Origin: Thalassobius sp965218685 | Lineage (GTDB): Bacteria; Pseudomonadota; Alphaproteobacteria; Rhodobacterales; Rhodobacteraceae | Direction of reading: 5' to 3' | NCBI RefSeq assembly: GCF_965218685.1 | Contig: NZ_OZ244657.1 | Location: forward strand, 1,860,001-1,924,000 | DNA: 64,000 nucleotides | Shown here: piece by piece, positions 7,892-17,234 of the stretch | Layout: the number at the start of each line of letters is the position of its first letter | How positions within the stretch are numbered: position 1 is the stretch's first letter | Notes under the pieces: generated by a model | Database searches by the model: none | What the model was told of the DNA's origin: nothing | What the model saw: the letters and a program-made list of their open reading frames with translations, nothing else | Position numbers and translations under genes: made by a program

Positions 7892-9511
7892 ATGTGGCCC
7901 AATAAAAAGAAAATGAAAGAAAAATTCGGAATTGTCGATCTTTTCTCGGGGCCCGGCGGCCTGGGAGAGGGCTTCTGCGCCTATCAAAGCAGTAACGGCC
8001 GGCAGTTCGAAATCGACGTTTCTGTTGAGAAGGACCCTATCGCGCACGGGACGCTGCGGTTGCGGGCCTTCCTGCGAAAGTTCAATGGAGACTTCCCGCC
8101 CGAATACATCGACTTCTTGAACCGGGGCGGCACCCAACCGGACTGGAAAGACCTATACCCACGCGAATGGGCGCAAGCCGAGCGGGAGACATTGAATCTG
8201 ACGCTGGGAGAAGCAGACACTACGGCCGCACTGGACAAGCGTATCGACGAAATCCGAAAACGACGTGGAGATCGCATCGTGCTGATCGGTGGCCCACCTT
8301 GCCAAGCCTATTCGCTCGCCGGCAGAGGGCGAAAGCCGAGTGATCTGGGATACGTCGCGCATGATGAGAACCGCCACCTTCTCTACCAAGAATACATCAA
8401 CGTGCTCAGGAAGCTGCGTCCGGCAGCTTTCGTGATGGAAAACGTCAAGGGCATGCTTTCGTCCAGCATCGAGAAGCGCAAGGTCTTCGACCTGGTCGCT
8501 GACGATCTCAGGGCAGGTGGCGGTGCGGCGGAATATCAATTGTTCCCGCTAGCTGGAAACACGGATTTGCATGAACATGCGCAACCTAAGGATTTCGTTG
8601 TCGCAGCCGAGGATCACGGCGTTCCGCAAGCACGTCATAGAGTTATCATCGTAGGCCTGAGACGCGACTTGATCTCGGGAATGCATGAGTTCGAGCCGCC
8701 TCGGCTTGAAAGCGCCCCGCGGCGAACCTCGGTTCGCGATGTCCTTTCCGCGATGCCGCCCCTCCGCAGCGGGATAAGCGCGAGGGGCGGATACGTGGAT
8801 GATCTCATGGGTTGGAAGCGGACAGTTGCGAAAGGTGCTAAGCAGATAGCCGCCATGTCGCATGGCTTGGAAGGAGAGCCCGCAAAGAAATTCGAGAAGG
8901 CTCTCGGTGCCGTTAGCAGGTTGGGGAAAATCACCGCCAATAGGCGCAAGGACACGAAAGGCGGAACCTTGTTGCCGGAATCTTGCCCTGACGATCTGCG
9001 CTCATGGCTGGAGGACAGTCGCCTGACCCGTCTCTCCCAACATGAAACTCGAGGGCATATGGTTGGCGATCTCGAGCGATATCTCTTCGCATCTACGTGG
9101 GCCGCCGCCACGGGCCTGTCGCCGAAGGCCGGAGATTTCCCAGATGAACTTGCCCCGAAGCATGACAATTGGAAATCGGGCAAGTTCAATGACCGGTTCC
9201 GGGTCCAGCCTTGGGACCTTCCATCGTCAACTGTAACCTGCCACCTGTCGAAGGATGGACATTATTTCATTCATCCCGACCCGGCCCAGTGTAGGAGCAT
9301 GACCGTCCGCGAGGCGGCAAGGTTGCAGACCTTCCCGGACAACTATCATTTCAACGGTAACCGGACACAACAGTATGTGCAGGTCGGCAACGCCGTGCCA
9401 CCGTTTCTCGCATGGAAGATCGCCGCAGCGTTGCACCAAGTGTTAGAAAAGCTCTTCCACACGCCTGAGCTGTCCACCCTTGAAGCAAAGAAGGTGACGA
9501 TACCTGCATGA
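7892..9511 (+). CDS. dcm: C5-cytosine DNA methyltransferase (Dcm family)
   Basis: Methylates cytosine C5 in a specific DNA site using SAM. It contains motif I (VDLFSGPGGLGEGF), motif IV with the catalytic Cys (GGPPCQAYSLAGRG, about residue 137), motif VI (FVMENVKG), motif VIII (VPQARHRVIIVG), and motifs IX-X near the end (REAARLQTFPDNYHF and YVQVGNAVPP). The target recognition region, about residues 260-430, is long. The start is uncertain: GTG at 7886, ATG at 7892 and ATG at 7913 all lack a clear ribosome site. It overlaps the next gene by four bases, so it heads a translationally coupled defence operon. Presumed to mark self DNA. Confidence 0.93.
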   Translation: MWPNKKKMKEKFGIVDLFSGPGGLGEGFCAYQSSNGRQFEIDVSVEKDPIAHGTLRLRAFLRKFNGDFPPEYIDFLNRGGTQPDWKDLYPREWAQAERETLNLTLGEADTTAALDKRIDEIRKRRGDRIVLIGGPPCQAYSLAGRGRKPSDLGYVAHDENRHLLYQEYINVLRKLRPAAFVMENVKGMLSSSIEKRKVFDLVADDLRAGGGAAEYQLFPLAGNTDLHEHAQPKDFVVAAEDHGVPQARHRVIIVGLRRDLISGMHEFEPPRLESAPRRTSVRDVLSAMPPLRSGISARGGYVDDLMGWKRTVAKGAKQIAAMSHGLEGEPAKKFEKALGAVSRLGKITANRRKDTKGGTLLPESCPDDLRSWLEDSRLTRLSQHETRGHMVGDLERYLFASTWAAATGLSPKAGDFPDELAPKHDNWKSGKFNDRFRVQPWDLPSSTVTCHLSKDGHYFIHPDPAQCRSMTVREAARLQTFPDNYHFNGNRTQQYVQVGNAVPPFLAWKIAAALHQVLEKLFHTPELSTLEAKKVTIPA

Positions 9512-10992
9512 CCAATCAGTTTGGGGACGGAAATGCCTCGTATCATGAGGTTCGCCCGAATGCAGGGGCGCTGATCGAGAGTCTTCGTGACATCGGCTAC
9601 ACGATGTCGAGCGCTTTAGCCGACATCATCGACAACTCTCTCACCGCCGAAGCGACCGAGATATCGGTCCGGGTTCACTCCGACCCTGATGATGCCGCAA
9701 TAGGCATCATCGACAATGGGAACGGCATGTCGCGAGCGGAACTTCTCGAGGCGATGCGTCCAGGTTCCCGGTCGCCCACGGAGACTCGGAATGCCGCGGA
9801 CCTTGGACGGTTCGGGCTTGGCATGAAGACCGCGTCATTCTCCCAGTGTCGGCGATTGTCGGTTGTGACACGCCGTGACAGTGCCGTATCCGTGGCAATC
9901 TGGGATTTGGACAATGTCGTTGCCCGAAATGCGTGGGTTGTCGAGACACGCGAGACGGCTCAGGGCGTTCGTTTCGCCGACTTGCTAAAAAACGACGGAA
10001 CACTCATCCTTTGGGAGAAGCTCGACAGGGTTGCCTTGGAGCTGGGAAGTCAGAACTTCTTGCGTATCATGGATGAAGCTTCGAAGCACCTTGAGTTGGT
10101 GTTCCATCGGTTCATGAAATCGGAACAAGGACGAAAAGCCGTTTCCTTCGATATGAACGGAAGGAAACTGGTGCCTGTCGACCCTTTTGCGGAATGGCAT
10201 GATGCGACAATCAGACAGCCGGAGGACCGTCGGAACGCAGGCGGCACGGTCACGATCCAACCGTTTATCCTGCCACATAGAAACAAGGTTACCTCCGAAG
10301 CGGAATGGAAGAGGATGGGGCTTTCAGAAGGCCACATGAAATCGCAGGGGTTCTACCTCTACAGGAACAAACGCCTGATCCGCCATGCGACCTGGTTCAG
10401 GATGGCGCCGCAACACCGGCTGACGCAGCTAGCGCGTGTCCGTATCGACATCGGCAATGAGAGTGATGCGGCTTGGAAGATCGATGTTCTCAAGGCCTCC
10501 GCATCACCACCGCCAGCGCTGCGGGACTATCTCAGAAGACTGATCGAAGGTCTCGGCGGAAAGTCCAAGCGTGTCTATCGCAAGCGCGGTGCAAAGCTGA
10601 CGGATGAGAATCCACTTCCACTCTGGCAACGGACAAAAACCGACGACCGGATCAGCTACACTTTGAATGACGATCACCCCTCCATGGCGGCATTCGCAGA
10701 TATGCTGACGGAAGCGCAGGAGAACGCGTTCGGTGAAGTATTGCGGCTGATCGCGGCGGGGTTGCCGATTGAGGCGCTCTACCACGACATGGCGGAACAC
10801 TTTTCGGACATCAAGCAGGACAACCTCGATGAAGCCGAGATACGGTCAAGTGGTAGGCAATTGATAGATCAGCTGCGGGAAATGGGGCATGTTAGCAAGG
10901 ACATCGCGGCAATGATGAAAGTTGTTCCGCCCTATGCGGGGAATGACAAGATAATAACTGAACTCCTCGAACAAGAGGCGTCGGCACCATGA
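9508..10992 (+). CDS. MORC/MutL-like GHKL ATPase of the defence cassette
   Basis: 494-residue cytoplasmic ATPase. The GHKL nucleotide-binding fold is at the N-terminus: N box ADIIDNSLTA (38-47), DNGNG (69-73), and the lid motif GRFGLGMKTAS (100-110). This is the form seen in prokaryotic MORC-like/MutL-like ATPases of restriction systems, not in histidine kinases; there is no HisKA domain. The remaining ~320 residues contain the S5-like transducer region and an unassigned C-terminus. Overlapping ATGA junctions link it to dcm and to the Z1 gene. It probably clamps onto DNA on ATP binding and controls the nuclease partners; this is inferred from the family. Confidence 0.85.
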   Translation: MTNQFGDGNASYHEVRPNAGALIESLRDIGYTMSSALADIIDNSLTAEATEISVRVHSDPDDAAIGIIDNGNGMSRAELLEAMRPGSRSPTETRNAADLGRFGLGMKTASFSQCRRLSVVTRRDSAVSVAIWDLDNVVARNAWVVETRETAQGVRFADLLKNDGTLILWEKLDRVALELGSQNFLRIMDEASKHLELVFHRFMKSEQGRKAVSFDMNGRKLVPVDPFAEWHDATIRQPEDRRNAGGTVTIQPFILPHRNKVTSEAEWKRMGLSEGHMKSQGFYLYRNKRLIRHATWFRMAPQHRLTQLARVRIDIGNESDAAWKIDVLKASASPPPALRDYLRRLIEGLGGKSKRVYRKRGAKLTDENPLPLWQRTKTDDRISYTLNDDHPSMAAFADMLTEAQENAFGEVLRLIAAGLPIEALYHDMAEHFSDIKQDNLDEAEIRSSGRQLIDQLREMGHVSKDIAAMMKVVPPYAGNDKIITELLEQEASAP

Positions 10993-13697
10993 AAATCCTG
11001 ACACTAGAGAATATTCGCGGGCTGATCCGTGATTTCATGATCGAGTCCCACCGAACCGAGGAAGAGTTGAGGGCGGAGATCGACAAATACGCGCCGCTCG
11101 CGCGTGACGAGGTGAAGAGAGAGAATCTTGACGAGCTCTACGACGAGATGCGCATCCGTCACGGCGTTCTAATAGAGACGGGAGCGGCACTTGTGGCCCC
11201 GGGTTTCAAACCATGGTTTGACGCAACGCGACGCCGGAATACAGACTGGTTTTATTGGGAACGCTACCGGACACAGCTCGCCCAATCTGGCTTCCCTGGA
11301 CCGGTTCTCGAAGCAATGAACGAGAAGACCAACCGGGTAATCGAGCTTTGCGGCGATCCTCAGGGAGACGCTCCCTTCGATCGTCGTGGCATGGTGATGG
11401 GCGATGTGCAGGCGGGCAAGACAGGAAACTACACCGCGCTTGTTAGCAAGGCCGCCGATGTTGGCTATAAGGTGATCATCATCATCGCCGGGATTCATGA
11501 GAACCTGCGAAGCCAGACACAGACGCGCATCGACGAAGGCCTGATCGGGCGGAACAGTGATGTTTCGAGGCTGGAGAACGTTCGGGACGACGGTCGAGTG
11601 GGCGTCGGGTTGATCAATCCCTCTCGGGAACCGAGTGCCATGACCACTCGTCAGGCGGATTTCCGGAAGGGACAAGCCGACCAGCGCATTCCGCTGGTCA
11701 ACATGGAGAAGGAGCCGATCGTCTTCGTCATCAAGAAGAATGCGAGCGTCCTCAGAAACTTCCTGACTTGGCTTAAGGCATTCAACCTCACTCATGGCGG
11801 TGGGACGATCAATCAACCGATGATCCTGATCGACGATGAAGCCGACAATGCCTCGATCAACGTCGCGAAGGGACCGGAGGCCGTCTCGCGGATCAACGGC
11901 CAAATCCGCGATCTTCTGAACCTCTTTAGCAAGAGTTCCTATGTAGCCTTCACTGCAACACCATTTGCCAACATCTTCATCGACCCGGATCTTCACCACG
12001 AAGAGGCGGGACGCGATCTTTTCCCGGAGCACTTCCTGATCGCGCTTGACCGACCTGGAAACTACTACGGCGCAGAAAAGGTATTCCTCGGCGACCCCGA
12101 AGATGAAACCGAACGCCCGACACGCGACATAGAGGACAACGAGCCGCATCTACCATTGAAGATGCCGAAAGGGCACCAGGTCCGTGACCTTCCCGAAAGC
12201 CTGATGACAGCGATCCGGACGTTCATCGTTGCTGGCGCGATACGTGATCTTCGCAAGCAACGAGACAAGCATCATTCGATGCTAGTGAACGTCTCGCATT
12301 TGACATCGGTCCAAACCGATGTGGCGAACCTCATCCGTCACCGTCTGAACGAGAGCATTCGCCCTGCACTGAACCTGCATTGTTCGCTTTCACCTGAGCA
12401 GGCCGAGGCGAATGCCGAGTTGAAAGCGATGCGGGAAGTCTTCGAAAAGGAATACGCCGATGCGGGGGTTGAATGGCATAATGTCCTGCCACTCTTGGAT
12501 AAGGTTGCCGAAAGGGCTGCCGTCTACGAAGTCAACAGCAAGTCGGGCGAGAAACTGGAGTATCCAGAGGTCAAGGACGCGGAAAACGATCAAGTCACTG
12601 CAATCGCGGTAGGAGGATATTCTCTCTCGCGCGGTCTGACACTTGAAGGCCTGACAATAAGCTATTTTCTCAGAAATTCTAAGGCTTACGATACACTTCT
12701 GCAGATGGCACGCTGGTTCGGCTATCGCCCCGATTATGAGGATCTTTGCCGCGTTTGGATCAAGGATGAGGCCCGACGATGGTATTCCCATATTGCCGAG
12801 GCGTCCGAAGAACTGCGTCAGGATCTACGTTATATGGCGGCATCGGGTGCAAGTCCGAGAGACTTCGGCCTCCGTGTTCAGCGTCATCCGTCAGCCTTGG
12901 AGGTAACTGCGCGCAACAAGGCCGGTAGCGGTCAGGAAGTCATCGTGGACGTCAGCCTGTCGCGGAGCCGCATCGAGACGACGGTTATCCACGACAACGA
13001 TCCCGGTGACGAAGCTGAAGAGAACCGACAAGCAGCGATCCGACTTCATGGTCGTCTTGCTGATCATCCCTCAAAGATGGATGGCGAAAGCAAGCTATTC
13101 GAGGCTGTCCCCTCTGCTATCGTCAAGGACTACCTTCAGGATTTCCGCAATCACTCAGATGCCGAGAGAACGCAGACGGAACCGGTCATACGATACATCG
13201 AGGAACGTGAAGACGAGAATCTCGATGAATGGGACGTCGTCTTCGTCGGTAGTGAAAAAGCGGACGCGGCTACGTGGGGTGGATTCGGCTTCCCGTTGCG
13301 GATCCAAGGTCGGACGCCGGCTTCACGCGCGGACGGCAAGGTGGTCGCGACCAGCCGCCGTTTCTCATCTCGCGGTGTAGTCCGGTTTGGAATGGCGAAG
13401 GAAGCGTTGGCCCTCGTTCGAAACGAAGCCAACAACGAAGGCACGAAAAACATCGCGGACAGTGCCTATCTCGCCAGACGGTCGCGACCGATCTTGGCAA
13501 TTCACGTCATTGCACTTCTCGACAAGGACACCGGGGCGTTGCTCGACGAACCGCCGGTGACGGCGTGGACCATCGGCTTCCCGACATCGAGAAAAAAGGG
13601 AAAGACAGTGAGTTATCAAGTGAACACGATCTGGTGGCAGCAGAATCGCGGCGAGATCGACGAGGAGGTTGGAGAGGCGCTTGACCGTGAAGAGTGA
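10989..13697 (+). CDS. Z1-domain NTPase of the defence cassette
   Basis: 902-residue protein of the Z1 family. Helicase-like motifs are visible: Walker A GDVQAGKT (138-145), Walker B with DDEAD (282-286), TATP in YVAFTATPFANIF (322-325), then the Z1 segment GGYSLSRGLTLEGL (542-555) and QMARWFGYR (572-580), which resembles motif VI with its arginines. It therefore looks like a superfamily 2-type motor; whether it unwinds or translocates DNA is unknown. It starts inside the end of the ATPase gene (ATGA overlap), and the nuclease gene starts inside its own end. No frameshift. Confidence 0.88.
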   Translation: MKILTLENIRGLIRDFMIESHRTEEELRAEIDKYAPLARDEVKRENLDELYDEMRIRHGVLIETGAALVAPGFKPWFDATRRRNTDWFYWERYRTQLAQSGFPGPVLEAMNEKTNRVIELCGDPQGDAPFDRRGMVMGDVQAGKTGNYTALVSKAADVGYKVIIIIAGIHENLRSQTQTRIDEGLIGRNSDVSRLENVRDDGRVGVGLINPSREPSAMTTRQADFRKGQADQRIPLVNMEKEPIVFVIKKNASVLRNFLTWLKAFNLTHGGGTINQPMILIDDEADNASINVAKGPEAVSRINGQIRDLLNLFSKSSYVAFTATPFANIFIDPDLHHEEAGRDLFPEHFLIALDRPGNYYGAEKVFLGDPEDETERPTRDIEDNEPHLPLKMPKGHQVRDLPESLMTAIRTFIVAGAIRDLRKQRDKHHSMLVNVSHLTSVQTDVANLIRHRLNESIRPALNLHCSLSPEQAEANAELKAMREVFEKEYADAGVEWHNVLPLLDKVAERAAVYEVNSKSGEKLEYPEVKDAENDQVTAIAVGGYSLSRGLTLEGLTISYFLRNSKAYDTLLQMARWFGYRPDYEDLCRVWIKDEARRWYSHIAEASEELRQDLRYMAASGASPRDFGLRVQRHPSALEVTARNKAGSGQEVIVDVSLSRSRIETTVIHDNDPGDEAEENRQAAIRLHGRLADHPSKMDGESKLFEAVPSAIVKDYLQDFRNHSDAERTQTEPVIRYIEEREDENLDEWDVVFVGSEKADAATWGGFGFPLRIQGRTPASRADGKVVATSRRFSSRGVVRFGMAKEALALVRNEANNEGTKNIADSAYLARRSRPILAIHVIALLDKDTGALLDEPPVTAWTIGFPTSRKKGKTVSYQVNTIWWQQNRGEIDEEVGEALDREE

Positions 13698-14676
13698 CGA
13701 TCCCTGGTCGAATATTCCGACATCGCCTGCCGGCACCCGGCTCAATGGTCGATTAGTCGCAGACAGCAGACCTTGGGAGGTTTTCCGCGCGCTCGACCAT
13801 CTCGGGCGACGAATCCTGTTTCTCGTTCATGACCCTGACTCGGCTTCGGGCATCGCTCTACCGAAAATCGCCGGGTTGGATGTCGAGGCACGACTCCGCT
13901 CAGAAGACAGCAAGGCGATCCTCTCGGTCGCCTTGGAAAACTCAGATGATGCGGACATCTTCACACGCCTTTCGGATGACATTATCGAGACGGTCTCCAG
14001 GGCGGGAGACGAGGCAACCGCAGTCCAGTCCTTCATCGGTCGGATGTGGAAATGGCATGCTCTTTTGAAGGGTGCACGAAAGCCGACGCTGAGCCGAGAA
14101 TCGCAACTTGGCCTGATCGGTGAGCTGTGGACGATTTTGAATATCATAGCCCCAGCAAGGGGGCTGGACCCAGCGGTCAAAGGATGGCGAGGCTCGCAGC
14201 GAGCTCCTAAGGACTTCGAGCTGTCCGATCTGTGTGTCGAATGCAAGGCGCGTGGAGCAGCTGCGCGCAGCAAGATCCGGATCACCTCCGAACATCAACT
14301 CGCCGACGTCCCCGGCCACCGCCTGATCCTGCTCGTGCACACCTTTGCCTCTGCCGCTGAGGATGACGTTGGCGTGATCGATCTGCACGGAATTGTCAGG
14401 CAGGTCCGAGCAGCGGTCGCATCCGACGCGCCCCAGACGGAGAAGCCATTTGAGTTATGCCTCGACGAAGCCGGTTTCGATGACACACACGAATACGAAA
14501 TTAGAGTGCTGCATCGTGCTACTGACGCCTACTTGGTCGAGGATGGCTTTCCACGCATTGTGCCTGGTGCATACCCCAACGGCCCAATCGAAGTCGCCTA
14601 TGACCTTCCCTTAGCGGACCTCACCCCATTCCATTTGGGCGAACGCGATTTTGCTGATCTAATCACGGGAGCATGA
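13687..14676 (+). CDS. PD-(D/E)XK nuclease, DUF4420 family
   Basis: About 329 residues. The restriction-endonuclease-like core is visible around 145-190: QLGLIGELWTIL (the family glutamate), then KDFELSDLCVECKA, which gives Asp176, Glu185 and Lys187 of the D-x(n)-ExK site. The GTG at 13687 is chosen because the protein then begins VKSDDPWSNIP, a typical DUF4420 start, with AGAGG nine bases upstream; TTG at 13669 or 13681 is possible. It overlaps the Z1 gene by 11 bases. It is the best candidate for the cutting subunit, acting on DNA that lacks Dcm methylation or carries phage features (inference). Confidence 0.87.
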   Translation: MKSDDPWSNIPTSPAGTRLNGRLVADSRPWEVFRALDHLGRRILFLVHDPDSASGIALPKIAGLDVEARLRSEDSKAILSVALENSDDADIFTRLSDDIIETVSRAGDEATAVQSFIGRMWKWHALLKGARKPTLSRESQLGLIGELWTILNIIAPARGLDPAVKGWRGSQRAPKDFELSDLCVECKARGAAARSKIRITSEHQLADVPGHRLILLVHTFASAAEDDVGVIDLHGIVRQVRAAVASDAPQTEKPFELCLDEAGFDDTHEYEIRVLHRATDAYLVEDGFPRIVPGAYPNGPIEVAYDLPLADLTPFHLGERDFADLITGA

Positions 14677-14680
14677 CAAC

Positions 14681-16777
14681 ATGGGCGATGTCGATCAGTA
14701 TGCCAATATGCTACGCGAAGACGTCCGGCTGCTTTCCGAAGCGAATGGCACGTCGATGGAAGAGGCGTTTTTCGCCCGGGTGACTGACACGATAACCGGA
14801 TCAGGCGAGATCGATACCCTTGAGTATTTCCACCATCGGGGCACACCGCAATCCGGAATTCGCGTGGACGGCTGGGGCGGCGACCCGAGGAAGTCTAAGC
14901 AGCTAACGCTTCTCGTTGTCGATCATGCAGACGATCCGAACGCCCCGACATTGACCGGCACAGAGTTGAACAATCAGTTCAAAAGGCCTCTCCGTTTCCT
15001 CAAGGCCGCTCTCGACGAGGATTGGCGAAACAGGCTCGAGGAGACGTCGCCCGGATTTGAATTGGCCGACATGATTGCAGCGCGGTGGTCGTCAGTAAAG
15101 AAGATCCGACTTCTCCTCCTGACCGACCGAAAGCTGAGCAGCCGTGTCGATGGTCGCGAGATGACAGAGTTTCTGGAGCGTCCGGTCAGTTACAGTGTAT
15201 GGGACGTGTCTCGCCTAGAGCGTATCGAGAGTTCCGCGATGGGGCGCGAGGACATTGTAGTAGAACTCGACCAGCACGGCGGTGCGATCCCGGTGCTTGC
15301 CGCCCACATGCCGGACTCGCCCTACGAGGCATACCTCGCGGCACTTCCAGGGTCGGTTCTTGCCTCGATCTATGACCGGTGGCAGGCCCGGCTCCTCGAA
15401 CAGAATGTGCGCGTTTTCCTGCAAGCGCGCGGCAATGTGAACAAGGGCATCCGAAAGACGATCGAGGAGGACCCCTCGATGTTCTTCGCATACAATAACG
15501 GGATCACTGCGACGGCCGAGTCTGTCGAGATCGAAAATCGCGACGGCATTCCGATGATGACCCGCCTGACGAATTTACAGATCGTGAACGGAGGACAGAC
15601 CAGCGCATCCATCCACGCGGCCCTGCGCGACGGGAAGGACCTGTCAAAGACGTTCGTCCAGATGAAGCTGTCTATCGTCGATGCGGAGAAAGCCGAGAAG
15701 ATTGTTCCGGACATTTCCCGGTATGCAAACAGTCAAAATCGGATCGCGGCGGCGGACTTCTTCTCCAACCACCCCTTCCATGTCAGAATGGAAGAAATCT
15801 CACGCAGGCTCTATGCCCCGGCGAAAGATGGAAATTTTACGCAAAGCCGATGGTTCTATGAACGCGCTCGTGGCCAGTTTGCGGACCGCCGGTCTCGCCT
15901 GACACCGGCACAGCGGAGAAAGTTCGACCTCGAACATCCACGGACACAGCTTTTCACCAAGACGGACCTCGCCAAAGCCGAGATGACATGGCGCGGCCGC
16001 CCGGAAATCGTGAGCCTCGGCGCGCAGAAGAACTTTGCGCATTTTGCGCACGCTATCGGCAAGGAGTGGGACAAGCGAGACGAGGCTTTCTCGGAAGAAT
16101 GGTTCCGCAATGCGATTTCGAAATTGATTGTTTTTCGCAAGACCGAGCGGATTGTCTCGGATGCTGCCAGTTCCTGGTATACTGGTGGACTCCGCGCGAA
16201 CACGGTTTGTTATGCGATCGCGAAGCTCGTCCGTGACGTGGAGGAGCAGAAACAGTCGATCGACCTAAAGAAGATCTGGAATGCACAAGATCTGCCCGAT
16301 ACGTTGGTCGATGTTCTCGATCAATATGGGGAAGCCATGCACATGCATCTCCTGTCCCCGCCAGCTGGCGGCAGCAACCCGACGGAATGGGCAAAGAAGA
16401 AAGCTTGTGTCGAGTCCGCGATGAAGATGGACCTCGAATTCCGCAGCGACATTTCGGACATGCTGATAGGCACGGCGGAACGTCGCGAGAGAGCCTCGGA
16501 AGGCCGTCGCGATCAGCGCATGGTGGACGGAATAAAGGCACAGGCGACGGTCGCGGAAATCGGGTCGGATGAATGGGCCTCCCTCCGGGACTGGACACGC
16601 AGTTCTGGCATGCGTCTCACACCTACTGAGGACGGTATCTTGGAGGCAGCTACACGGCTCCGAGTGCGACCTTTGTCGGAAGCACAGTCGGTCAAGGCCA
16701 TGGCCGTGCTGGAGCGGGCGCGACAGCAGGGATACGTATCCTATCAATTGACCAAGGTTTGCGGACCTGATGGTTGA
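14681..16777 (+). CDS. AIPR (abortive infection phage resistance) protein
   Basis: 698-residue protein with the hallmarks of the AIPR family: FAYNNGITATAESVEI (about 269-284) and NLQIVNGGQTSASIHAALRD (298-317). The first ~200 residues, with RVDGWGGDPRKSKQLTLLVVDHAD, resemble the nuclease-like N-terminal part of AIPR proteins, though I do not see a complete active site. The first AIPR proteins were linked to phage abortive infection in lactococci. It begins four bases after the nuclease stop and is the last gene of the operon. It may be the effector or RNA/DNA-binding partner; the function within this cassette is not known. Confidence 0.88.
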   Translation: MGDVDQYANMLREDVRLLSEANGTSMEEAFFARVTDTITGSGEIDTLEYFHHRGTPQSGIRVDGWGGDPRKSKQLTLLVVDHADDPNAPTLTGTELNNQFKRPLRFLKAALDEDWRNRLEETSPGFELADMIAARWSSVKKIRLLLLTDRKLSSRVDGREMTEFLERPVSYSVWDVSRLERIESSAMGREDIVVELDQHGGAIPVLAAHMPDSPYEAYLAALPGSVLASIYDRWQARLLEQNVRVFLQARGNVNKGIRKTIEEDPSMFFAYNNGITATAESVEIENRDGIPMMTRLTNLQIVNGGQTSASIHAALRDGKDLSKTFVQMKLSIVDAEKAEKIVPDISRYANSQNRIAAADFFSNHPFHVRMEEISRRLYAPAKDGNFTQSRWFYERARGQFADRRSRLTPAQRRKFDLEHPRTQLFTKTDLAKAEMTWRGRPEIVSLGAQKNFAHFAHAIGKEWDKRDEAFSEEWFRNAISKLIVFRKTERIVSDAASSWYTGGLRANTVCYAIAKLVRDVEEQKQSIDLKKIWNAQDLPDTLVDVLDQYGEAMHMHLLSPPAGGSNPTEWAKKKACVESAMKMDLEFRSDISDMLIGTAERRERASEGRRDQRMVDGIKAQATVAEIGSDEWASLRDWTRSSGMRLTPTEDGILEAATRLRVRPLSEAQSVKAMAVLERARQQGYVSYQLTKVCGPDG

Positions 16778-17160
16778 ACAGCGCAATAGCAGCAAAGGTT
16801 TCGCACTCAGGGTCGCTCAAGACACGAACCTGCCAAGCATCCTTCGTGAAGGCAAACAGAGCGTTCAGGCGCCCCAACGCTATCGCACCAGAATACATCC
16901 CCTTCATGTGCTGTCTTTTCTGCTAGGACTTTGCCCTCCCGTTGGGTCGCCGGTGCATCCCTCTCGAAATGTCGAGCCATTCCTCGCCGCGCACAGACCA
17001 CATTAGGCCCGGGAAAAGCAGCGCATAACTTCCCGCCATCCGGAATAACGCTAAGTGGTTTTTTAAACAGTCTCATTTCCGGGGAGCGTATCTGATAGCC
17101 GGAAGAGGGAAAAATTGCCGGAAGGAGATTTCCATGTAACGCCCCCCTAATATTATTATA
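16778..17160. other. Gap between AIPR gene and IS3 element
   Basis: About 380 bp with no supportable gene. If the IS had simply inserted into the integrase, the rest of the integrase should be here; it is not. The two short frames (16770-17006 + and 16807-17076 -) have no family resemblance. CCGGAA recurs three times between 17067 and 17125, meaning unclear. Confidence 0.45.
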
Positions 17161-17186
17161 TGTACGTCGTCAGGGTTTTTGGAGCC
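17161..17186. repeat. IS3 terminal inverted repeat, left
   Basis: Begins TGTACGTCGTCAGGG and ends GGAGCC. Matches the reverse complement of 18638-18663 at 19 of 26 positions. Confidence 0.7.
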
Positions 17187-17234
17187 AAAGCGGGCCTAAA
17201 CTGAGTGAGAGTTTGGCTCATCTGGTTGGTTTGA

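Noticed and set aside
7804..7902. Longer vsr start adding 33 residues
   Set aside because: It would overlap the divergent dcm start, exceeds normal Vsr length and lacks a ribosome site, while GTG 7803 has AGGAGG at seven bases.
16807..17076. 89-codon minus-strand frame between AIPR and the IS
   Set aside because: Considered as the missing integrase C-terminus, but it contains none of the R...HxxR...Y motifs and resembles no family I know.
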